The translations under genes and the position numbers were made by a program. This document shows, in pieces, positions 47,671 through 54,106 of a DNA stretch of 60,997 nucleotides. The stretch comes from a virus. The stretch covers positions 1 through 60,997 of the IMG/VR virus record IMGVR_UViG_3300031565_011186, one strand, 5' to 3'. The first letter of the stretch is position 1; every line of letters begins with the position of its first letter. Below the pieces are notes generated by a model, which did no database searches, had not been told where the DNA came from, and was given only the letters and a program-made list of their open reading frames with translations.

Positions 47671-48158
47671 TCCACGATCTGAAGTGCTGGCCCGAGGAGT
47701 TCCAGGCCGTCCTGGACGGCCTCAAGACCTTCGACGTCCGGATTGATGATCGCGGCTACGGAGTGGGCGACGTCCTGCGACTGAGGGAGTGGCAGACCGG
47801 CCCCACGGTCAGCGGCTATACCGGCAGGGAGCACCTCGTCAAGGTGGCCTACATCTACCGCGGCAACCGCCTGGGCAACCCCGTCGCCCTCGACCCGTAC
47901 GTCGCCACTGCCCTGGAGGGCCGCGCGCCAGGCTCAGAGCCTGCGGTCGTCATCATGGCCCTCGTGCCGTTGGTCGGCACGACTCGGCCGATAAGGCCTG
48001 ATCCGCGCCTGAGCAACCCGACTGCTCGGGGGGCGACGATCTGCTGGCTCTGTTACGAGGATGCCGCTAGTGCGGGCAACGCTGAGTACAGCCTCGGGTT
48101 CGGCTGGTGGCACCGCCTCGTTCGCGGTCACTGGCCGAAGGAGGATCGCAATGGTTGA
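47667..48158 (+). CDS. DUF3850/ASCH-like RNA-binding domain protein
   Basis: 163 aa. Residues 1-60 match DUF3850: HDLKCWPEEFQAVLDGLKTF, DVRIDDRGYGVGDVLRLREW, then TGREHLVKVAYIYRG. This is a PUA/ASCH-like barrel thought to bind modified RNA or nucleosides. The C-terminal half is unrelated and includes ICWLCYEDA. SD AAGGAGGATACCCC precedes the ATG. Confidence 0.75.
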   Translation: MIHDLKCWPEEFQAVLDGLKTFDVRIDDRGYGVGDVLRLREWQTGPTVSGYTGREHLVKVAYIYRGNRLGNPVALDPYVATALEGRAPGSEPAVVIMALVPLVGTTRPIRPDPRLSNPTARGATICWLCYEDAASAGNAEYSLGFGWWHRLVRGHWPKEDRNG

Positions 48159-48654
48159 CGCCGTTCACTTCAGCAGCAACCGGCACGACTGGGAGACGCC
48201 GCCTGAGGTCATGAAGGCGCTGGAGGAAGTCTTCGGGAAGTTCGACCTTGACCCCTGCGCCACGAAGGAGACGAAGAAGGCGAAGCGCTGCTTCCGCGCC
48301 GGCGTCAGCGGCCTTGACCAGCCCTGGCGCGGCAAGGTCTTCGTGAACCCGCCCTATGGCCGCAAGTGGAAGGACGCCTGGATCCGCAAGTGCCACCTGG
48401 AGGTCGCGGAGGGGCGGGCCGACCTGGTCGTCGCCCTCCTGCCCAGCCGGACGGACACGCCTGGCTGGCACGACTACATCATGGAGGCGACGCACGTCAT
48501 CTTCATCCGCGGGCGGATCCGCTTCGTCGGCGCCGACAACAGCGCCCCGTTTCCCTCAGTGATCGTCGTCTGGCAGAAGGGCCTGCTCGGTTGCCCGCAG
48601 TACAGCAGACTGAAGATCCGCCGAGGAGGATCGCCATGTGGTTCGTCGTCCTGA
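48151..48654 (+). CDS. Phage Dam-like N6-adenine methyltransferase
   Basis: 167 aa. Family pattern: DWETPPEVMKALEEVFGKFD, DLDPCATKETKKAKRC, WRGKVFVNPPYGRKWKDAW with the catalytic NPPY, then VVALLPSRTDTPGWHDYI. Such small enzymes methylate adenine in phage DNA. Second DNA methylase in the genome. SD GGAGGAT upstream; overlaps both neighbours. Confidence 0.85.
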   Translation: MVDAVHFSSNRHDWETPPEVMKALEEVFGKFDLDPCATKETKKAKRCFRAGVSGLDQPWRGKVFVNPPYGRKWKDAWIRKCHLEVAEGRADLVVALLPSRTDTPGWHDYIMEATHVIFIRGRIRFVGADNSAPFPSVIVVWQKGLLGCPQYSRLKIRRGGSPCGSSS

Positions 48655-49052
48655 TCCTGAAGCATTGGGATAGCATCGAGGGCACCATGATGGGCCTGAC
48701 CGCCAAGGTGGCTGCGGATCCAGATGATCCCTGCGTCGGCTTCCTGGCCGTCTATTCGACCCGTGAGGCCGCCCTGGAGGCGGCTGAGGGTGACGCCACG
48801 TTGGTGCGCGCGATCCAGCAGACCGCGCCGGCCGAGGTGGCGGCCAGGTTAGCTGAGGGCTGGGGCGGCCCGTTGCTGGCGTCGAAATTCCACTACTTCG
48901 TCAACGGCCAATCGCTCTGCCGCCGGTGGGCTTTCACCGGCGAACTGCAGGCCGGCGAAGTGGGGGAGGCGCGCAGGACAGAAGATTGCGTGGCCTGCTA
49001 CCGGAAACTGGAGAAGCGCCGCGCGGCGAAGGCCAAGGAAGCCAAGGCGTGA
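48636..49052 (+). CDS. Hypothetical protein, 138 aa
   Basis: ATG after GAGGAGGA inside the end of the methylase gene. Alpha/beta start (WFVVLILKHWDSIEGTMMG), a Cys pair CVAC near the end and a Lys/Arg/Ala-rich tail (KLEKRRAAKAKEAKA). Unknown role. Confidence 0.5.
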   Translation: MWFVVLILKHWDSIEGTMMGLTAKVAADPDDPCVGFLAVYSTREAALEAAEGDATLVRAIQQTAPAEVAARLAEGWGGPLLASKFHYFVNGQSLCRRWAFTGELQAGEVGEARRTEDCVACYRKLEKRRAAKAKEAKA

Positions 49053-49297
49053 GCACCGCCCATCTCCAAGTCCTGCGGGCCTGGCGGGGCGGCGGCACTG
49101 ACGGCCGGCCTGGCTGGGTCGTGCAGTTCCGTTACAGCGAGCCAGGCGTCCGCCGGCTGAAGGCCCTCGTGCCCGCGGCCGACCGGCAATGGGACGATAC
49201 CGCGAAGGTCTGGTGGTTCGCCGACGACGTCCTGCCTCAGGTGATGAAGGTGGCGCCGGCGCTAGAACTCTACACGGCGCAGAAGAACTTGCTATGA
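49049..49297 (+). CDS. Hypothetical protein, 82 aa
   Basis: GTG overlapping upstream stop. VPAADRQWDDTAKVWWFADD resembles the 'Rxwd...kxWxf' core of HARP-type single-strand-DNA-binding repeats found next to helicases, but the match is short. Otherwise unrecognised. Confidence 0.45.
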   Translation: MSTAHLQVLRAWRGGGTDGRPGWVVQFRYSEPGVRRLKALVPAADRQWDDTAKVWWFADDVLPQVMKVAPALELYTAQKNLL

Positions 49298-49311
49298 GAG
49301 GAGAGAATACG

Positions 49312-49659
49312 ATGATGCCAGCCAGCGAAGACGTCGAGTTCGAGCGCTTCAGGCGCATGGGCAAGGCCGTGCGCGCACTGTTCAGCGCCGTCAGTGAGAC
49401 GGTGCCCGAGAACGTCGCCGCGGACGTCGTGAAGACGGCCCTGCAGATCGGCTTTCTGAACGACTACGGCGGCGACACCTACCGCGAGCACGTTGCCCGC
49501 CAGGCCCAGCAGTTTCAACTGCAGCAGAAGCAGGTCGAATTGCAGGAGAAACTGGTCGGGATCATGGAGGAGGCCGTCGGGCACCTGCGGGCGCTCGTCG
49601 CTTCCCAGTACGAGCCGGAGGAATCGCGTGAGACCACACCGGATCAAGCGCAGCTTTAA
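49312..49659 (+). CDS. Coiled-coil hypothetical protein, 115 aa
   Basis: I choose the ATG at 49312 after GAGGAGAG; an ATG at 49294 is in frame but has no SD. The C-terminal half is strongly helical and Gln-rich (RQAQQFQLQQKQVELQEKLV). May oligomerise. No family recognised. Confidence 0.5.
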   Translation: MMPASEDVEFERFRRMGKAVRALFSAVSETVPENVAADVVKTALQIGFLNDYGGDTYREHVARQAQQFQLQQKQVELQEKLVGIMEEAVGHLRALVASQYEPEESRETTPDQAQL

Positions 49660-49831
49660 CTGCCGCTGCGGCGCCTCGATCGCCGTCAGCGGGCCCGTTG
49701 CCACGGTCGAGGACTTGCTCGGGCAGTTCCGCGAGCGCCATCATGGTGAGCGATGCGGGGAGACGACGGCCATGATCGCCTCGCAGGCGCGCCGTAGGGC
49801 CGAGCACCTCGGGGCGACCCGCCAGGCATGA
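49628..49831 (+). CDS. Hypothetical basic protein, 67 aa
   Basis: GTG at 49628 with GGAGGA upstream, inside the end of the previous gene. FNCRCGASIAV gives a C-x-C motif like the 78-aa protein at 40413. Ends overlapping the HNH start by 4 nt. Confidence 0.5.
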   Translation: MRPHRIKRSFNCRCGASIAVSGPVATVEDLLGQFRERHHGERCGETTAMIASQARRRAEHLGATRQA

Positions 49832-50325
49832 GTTGGCGCGAGCACATCTTCTGCCGCGACTTCTCCGTCGAGGCCTGCCTGTGGTGCCGCCGGCCCCTGA
49901 ACGGCCGGAAGGCCTTGTGCTGCAGCCCCACCTGCACGGCGGCCTTCAGCACGAATCACTTCTGGTCAGCGGCGGCGCCTGAGGCGCTGCGGCGGGCTCA
50001 CTCCACCTGCCTCCGTTGCGGCCGCCAGCCCTTCTGGGCTTCGCGGGACTGGACACCAGGCGCGGGCCTGCGCGAGGGCGTCAACCCCGACGATCTCGTC
50101 CGGATCTTCCTCGAAGTCCATCACCGCGTTCCCCTCCTGGGTCAGCCGCGCTCCATGACGTGCTACAACCACCAGGCCAACCTCCTCGTCTTGTGCTCCG
50201 ACTGCCACCTGGAGACGCATCACCCTGGCCGGCTGGCCCGCCTGGAGGCCGTCGCCTTCCGCCAAGTTGACCGCGAGCGCGAGCGACAGCGTCTAGCAGC
50301 GATGCAGCCGAGGCTGGTGTTATGA
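49828..50325 (+). CDS. HNH endonuclease
   Basis: 165 aa. HNH core: FLEVHHRVPLL, CYNHQANLLVLCSDCHLETH, with the His-His, Asn and His metal site. Two more Cys pairs (CLWCRRPL, CCSPTC; CLRCGRQ) upstream bind structural zinc. Located immediately before the portal, as HNH proteins that assist terminase in some phages are; alternatively a free-standing nuclease. Confidence 0.8.
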   Translation: MSWREHIFCRDFSVEACLWCRRPLNGRKALCCSPTCTAAFSTNHFWSAAAPEALRRAHSTCLRCGRQPFWASRDWTPGAGLREGVNPDDLVRIFLEVHHRVPLLGQPRSMTCYNHQANLLVLCSDCHLETHHPGRLARLEAVAFRQVDRERERQRLAAMQPRLVL

Positions 50326-50336
50326 TGCCCCCAGCG

Positions 50337-50356
50337 GTCGACCATTAGAGTGAGGC
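50337..50356 (+). promoter_or_regulatory. Candidate late promoter box before portal
   Basis: GTCGACCATTAGAGTGAGGC; the first 17 bases equal those at 10671. In the 111-bp gap between the HNH and portal genes. Confidence 0.6.
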
Positions 50357-50357
50357 A

Positions 50358-50412
50358 GGGCGCCCAGCCCCATCGGCGATAATGTGGGCATCCTCGTCGA
50401 ACCTGGGCGCCC
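50358..50412 (+). promoter_or_regulatory. Large stem-loop in portal leader
   Basis: GGGCGCCCAG (50358-50367) pairs perfectly with CTGGGCGCCC (50403-50412), enclosing 35 nt that include GATAATGTG. The SD AAGGAG follows at 50421. It begins right after the late box, so it would be the 5' end structure of that transcript. Confidence 0.5.
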
Positions 50413-50436
50413 GCTCGCTGAAGGAGACACCGGCTA

Positions 50437-52665
50437 ATGCCCGCAAAGACGAAGACTCCGCCCGCGCCGGCCGCCAAGGGGATCCGCGAACCCCAATCGA
50501 TCACCCGCCAGGTCGCCACCTTCTTCGACCCCCTGACCCTCAGCGCGAAGCACTGGCGCCGTGTGGTGGCTCAGGCCCCCGTCGTTGGCGCCTGCGTGCA
50601 GACGCTGATCATGCAAATCACCGGCTTGAACTGGAAGATTGAATCCGACGACGAGGAACTCACAGAACGGTTCACTCTCCTGCTCAATATGGCCGACAAC
50701 GGCGCCGGCATGGAGTCGCTGTTGTCGAGGGTCGCTGAGGACACGTTGACCATGCCCTTCGGCGGCGCCTTCGAGCTCGGCGTCTATCCTGACGGCGAGG
50801 TCGCGTGGATCGCTCACCTCGACGCCGGCCTCATGGCGCCCACCTATGACGAGAAGTTCCCCTACCGGCAGGTCAACCCGTACGACGCTCTGCACCCGAA
50901 GATCTTCAAGAGCACTGAGGTCAGCCGGATCAAGTGGCAGCCGCAGGCCGATATCGCCTATTACGGTTGGACGAAGACGCCCTGCATGGCCTCCCTGCCG
51001 GCGATCCAGGGCCTGCTCCGCAGCGACAGGTTCTGGCAGACCCTGCTGACGGACTCACCGCCGGCGGGCATCCTGGTGATCCCAGGCATGTCGGAGAACG
51101 AGGCCCGCGACTGGCTCTCTGGCTGGAAGACAATGATGGCCGGCATCGACAGCCTCAAGGTGCCGCTGCTGCCGCTCCAAGGCACGGAGAAGGGCACAGC
51201 CGAGGCGAAGTTCATCTCGTTCGCCCAGACCGCCACGGAGGCGGAACTGCCCGACCTCGTGAAACGCTACAGCGAGCAGGTGACCGCCAACTTCGGCATG
51301 AACACCGGTGACCTGGGCCTCTTCGGCCAGGAACTGCGCCTGGCCGGCGCCACCAAGTTGATCGAACTGAGCAAGCGCCAGGGCCTGGCCCGCCTGCTGA
51401 AGCAGTTCGCCCGCGCCATCAACACCGACGTCCTGCCCGACGGCGTGACCTTCAAGTGGGAGGACGTCGAACTGGAGGACACTGTCCGCAAGGCCGCGGC
51501 GAAGAATCAGACGTCGATTGCCCTGGGGAATCTCGTCTCCCAGGCTGGTCTTCCCCCCCACATCGCTATCGCCCAGGCAATCGCCGACGGCATCATCACC
51601 GTGGCGGTGCCGGAGGAACTGCTGGCGCCGCCGCCGGAGGAAGGGCCGGCTCCGGCCCCGACAGCGCAAGAGGGGCCTCCGACGGCCGACGCAGGCACCA
51701 CGACGTCCGGCGAGACGAAGGGCAACCAGGCGGCCCGCGCAGGCCCAAAAGTGCGGGCCCCGCTGCTGCGGGGCGATTCTACTGACCCCATCCCGCCCCG
51801 AACGTACCCTGGCGAGACCCCTGCCGGTCGTGAACTCGGCCGGATCGTGGGCCCGTGGATCCAGCGCATCGTGAACTCCTTCACCAAGGGCCGCCTCAGC
51901 ACCCTCTATGACGCCGCCCTGGGGGCGTACGTCAAAGTCGCGGAGCGCTTCAGCCCTGCCGATGAAGCGGCCAACGCAGCCATCGAGGCCATCCTGTCGG
52001 GCAGCGACTGGTGGATGGCGGCCGACCTTGAGGCGCAGATCGCGCGCGCGCTGGCCCAGGGCTATGAGGACGCGCTCGTCGAGTCGGCCGGTGAGTTGCA
52101 GGGCGCTCTCTATCAGGCCGGCCTCGCCGACACGGCCAACATCGGGTTCGCCGCGGCTCACGTGACCGACCCCGACACGATCGCCTCCCTCGAGGCCCAG
52201 GCCGGCAGCATGATCAAGAACGTGGACGACGGCACGAAGTTCTTCGTAAAGCAGACCGTCCTGTCAGGCGTCAAGGAGGGCCTCGGCTCACCCGAGATCG
52301 CCCGCAAGCTCCTCATCGACAACGTCCGGCGCGGCGTCATCGAGAAGTTCCGCGGGCGGGCCCTCAGCATCGTGAACACGGAGATGAACCGCGCCATGAG
52401 CGACGGCGCGCTGGCGCAGCAGATGCACGTCGGGCTGAAGAAGAAGCGCTGGCACAACGTGCCCGCCTTGGCCTGCAACGTCTGCGTCCGCAATACCGGC
52501 CGCGGCGCCATCCCGAACGCCTCCAAGTTCGAGGCCGTCTGGGGCTCCTGCAACGCGCCGCCCGCGCACCCAACGGTGTGCCACTGCTGGATCACCTTCG
52601 ACAAGCCGGAACTGAGCGCTCTCGTCAGCGGCGGCAAGGTTCCGGACTACTGGAAGGGCGGTTGA
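50437..52665 (+). CDS. Portal protein fused to MuF-like head morphogenesis domain
   Basis: 742 aa. Residues 30-400 show portal features (QVATFFDPLTLSAKHWRRVV, VAEDTLTMPFGGAFELGVYP, FGQELRLAGATKLIELSKRQ). A Pro/Ala linker (about 400-450) leads to a C-terminal MuF-type domain ending ALACNVCVRNTGRGAIPNAS and NAPPAHPTVCHCWITF, the conserved Cys/His cluster. The two are usually separate genes. The portal ring is the DNA entrance; MuF proteins enter the procapsid in a few copies. Confidence 0.85.
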   Translation: MPAKTKTPPAPAAKGIREPQSITRQVATFFDPLTLSAKHWRRVVAQAPVVGACVQTLIMQITGLNWKIESDDEELTERFTLLLNMADNGAGMESLLSRVAEDTLTMPFGGAFELGVYPDGEVAWIAHLDAGLMAPTYDEKFPYRQVNPYDALHPKIFKSTEVSRIKWQPQADIAYYGWTKTPCMASLPAIQGLLRSDRFWQTLLTDSPPAGILVIPGMSENEARDWLSGWKTMMAGIDSLKVPLLPLQGTEKGTAEAKFISFAQTATEAELPDLVKRYSEQVTANFGMNTGDLGLFGQELRLAGATKLIELSKRQGLARLLKQFARAINTDVLPDGVTFKWEDVELEDTVRKAAAKNQTSIALGNLVSQAGLPPHIAIAQAIADGIITVAVPEELLAPPPEEGPAPAPTAQEGPPTADAGTTTSGETKGNQAARAGPKVRAPLLRGDSTDPIPPRTYPGETPAGRELGRIVGPWIQRIVNSFTKGRLSTLYDAALGAYVKVAERFSPADEAANAAIEAILSGSDWWMAADLEAQIARALAQGYEDALVESAGELQGALYQAGLADTANIGFAAAHVTDPDTIASLEAQAGSMIKNVDDGTKFFVKQTVLSGVKEGLGSPEIARKLLIDNVRRGVIEKFRGRALSIVNTEMNRAMSDGALAQQMHVGLKKKRWHNVPALACNVCVRNTGRGAIPNASKFEAVWGSCNAPPAHPTVCHCWITFDKPELSALVSGGKVPDYWKGG

Positions 52666-52689
52666 CCCAGTGGGCGCGGCGGCTATAAT
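52662..52689 (+). promoter_or_regulatory. Sigma70-type promoter with consensus TATAAT
   Basis: TTGACC (52662-52667), 16-bp spacer, TATAAT (52684-52689). The -35 overlaps the portal stop codon. The leader-peptide ATG at 52696 lies 6 nt after the -10, so the mRNA would be leaderless. Confidence 0.7.
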
Positions 52690-52695
52690 GACGGC

Positions 52696-52740
52696 ATGAT
52701 CCCCTACTACGCGACACCGGACGGCAAGGTGACGCCGTGA
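52696..52740 (+). CDS. Possible 14-aa leader peptide
   Basis: MIPYYATPDGKVTP, with its TGA overlapping the GTG of the next gene (GTGA). No SD, but its ATG is where transcription should begin. Translation of it would deliver ribosomes to the regulator start, which also lacks a good SD. Confidence 0.4.
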   Translation: MIPYYATPDGKVTP

Positions 52741-53507
52741 GGACTCGCTACCGCTGGTCAGAGGCCGACCTTATGACGCTGGAAGAGATGATCGCCGCTG
52801 GTAAGAGCGACCTCAGCATCGGGCGCGTGCTCGGCTGCACGGCGGTAGCGATCAACGTCGTCCGCAAGCGGCGCGGCATCACCTGTCGACGGAAGGTACT
52901 GCACTCGGCGAGGGCTATCGCAAAGCGCCTCGGCATTCCCTCTGGCGACAAGACCGTGGCGTGGTGGCTCCAGAACGGCTATTTGAAAGGCCGTCGCGGG
53001 CAAGGATGCGGCCCATACCTCGGCTGGTATGTGACGGAGGAGGCCCTGCTCGACTTCCTGGCCGATGCCCGCTACTGGCACCTGTGGACGCCGGAGAGGA
53101 TACGAGACGCCAACCTGAGGGAGTGGATCACGGATACTCGCAACGGCACGCACTTTCTCACGACCGGCGAAGTGGCCGCCCGCCTGGCGGTTCATCACGC
53201 GACCGTCAATGACTACATCCATCGCCGCCTGCTACCCGCTGTTCGTCACGGCAACTGGCTTATCCGCGAACAAGACCTCGTCGGCTTCATTCCGCCGTGC
53301 GACCGAAGCAAAAAGGGCACACGACCGCGACGTTTCACAGCCGACGAAGACCGATACCTGCTCGCCCTACGCGAAGCGGGCAAGACGTGGACGCGCATCG
53401 CTGAGATGTTGGGGCGGACTGTCGGCAGCGTCTATAGGCGCTTCGACCGCATTCTCCCGCGCGACAAACCCTGCGACAAAGCACCCGCGCTGGTAGATTC
53501 GCCTTAG
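52737..53507 (+). CDS. Multi-helix-turn-helix DNA-binding regulator
   Basis: 256 aa. Three DNA-binding segments: RWSEADLMTLEEMIAAGKSD (Myb/SANT-like, residues 6-45), FLTTGEVAARLAVHHATVND plus YIHRRLLPAVRHGNWLIREQ (excisionase/MerR-like, about 140-185), and FTADEDRYLLALREAGKTWT (second SANT-like, about 200-240). Own promoter inside the structural block suggests a regulator of late genes. GC slightly below its neighbours. Confidence 0.65.
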   Translation: MRTRYRWSEADLMTLEEMIAAGKSDLSIGRVLGCTAVAINVVRKRRGITCRRKVLHSARAIAKRLGIPSGDKTVAWWLQNGYLKGRRGQGCGPYLGWYVTEEALLDFLADARYWHLWTPERIRDANLREWITDTRNGTHFLTTGEVAARLAVHHATVNDYIHRRLLPAVRHGNWLIREQDLVGFIPPCDRSKKGTRPRRFTADEDRYLLALREAGKTWTRIAEMLGRTVGSVYRRFDRILPRDKPCDKAPALVDSP

Positions 53508-53517
53508 GAGTGCCAAC

Positions 53518-53784
53518 ATGCCGGACAAAACACTGGACAAAGTCGTCGACCTCTCGATGAATAACCTGCTGGTCGACACGCCGCGAAAGGCCGGTCTGGC
53601 CACGGCGGTCATTCTGAAGCACACCACGACGGAGGGTCAGCGGATCTGGGAGATCGACTGCGAGATGATTGACCTGGCGATGGACGCCGGCACCGAGCGA
53701 ATAGGCTGCCTGCAGGGGCTTAGCGGGACGGAAGGAGTGACGTTGGAATGGACATTCGAGGAACTTCTCCTGCCGGCGCCCTGA
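53518..53784 (+). CDS. Hypothetical protein, 88 aa
   Basis: SD TTAGGAG, 8 nt before ATG. Beta-rich, acidic (TTTEGQRIWEIDCEMIDLAM). Position between portal and protease suggests a virion or assembly role, unproven. Overlaps the next gene by 37 nt. Confidence 0.5.
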   Translation: MPDKTLDKVVDLSMNNLLVDTPRKAGLATAVILKHTTTEGQRIWEIDCEMIDLAMDAGTERIGCLQGLSGTEGVTLEWTFEELLLPAP

Positions 53785-54071
53785 CTGACCTGGGGATCCA
53801 GGGCCTCGTGAACAACCAGGTCACCACAGTCGTCTGCGACAGCGACCTGTTCGAGCCCGTCCGTTGCCGCGCTGAGCGCTTCAGTCCTTGGCTGGGCGAA
53901 CTCCTGAACTGCCATCTCTGCTTCGGCACGTGGGCGGCTTTCGGGCAGGCGGCCTACCGGCAACTGACCGGCACGGCGCCCCGCCGCGGCCTCATCCCCA
54001 TGCTCCTGGACGCCTTCGCGATCGCGGCCGCCGGCCGGCTCGCGCGGCGCATCATCAACCGCGAGTCCTGA
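53748..54071 (+). CDS. DUF1360-like protein, 107 aa
   Basis: ATG after GAAGGAG. LGELLNCHLCFGTWAAFG gives the C-x-x-C-x3-W pattern of DUF1360, a family of small membrane-associated proteins in phages and Bacillus. A C-terminal hydrophobic segment (LIPMLLDAFAIAAAGRLA) could be a TM helix. Confidence 0.6.
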   Translation: MDIRGTSPAGALTDLGIQGLVNNQVTTVVCDSDLFEPVRCRAERFSPWLGELLNCHLCFGTWAAFGQAAYRQLTGTAPRRGLIPMLLDAFAIAAAGRLARRIINRES

Positions 54072-54088
54072 TCGCTTTCCCCGCGCCC

Positions 54089-54106
54089 GTCGACCATTAG
54101 GTTGAG
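54089..54106 (+). promoter_or_regulatory. Candidate late promoter box before protease gene
   Basis: GTCGACCATTAGGTTGAG shares its first 12 bases with the boxes at 10671 and 50337 and ends directly at the ATG at 54107. If it is a promoter, this mRNA is leaderless. Confidence 0.5.
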
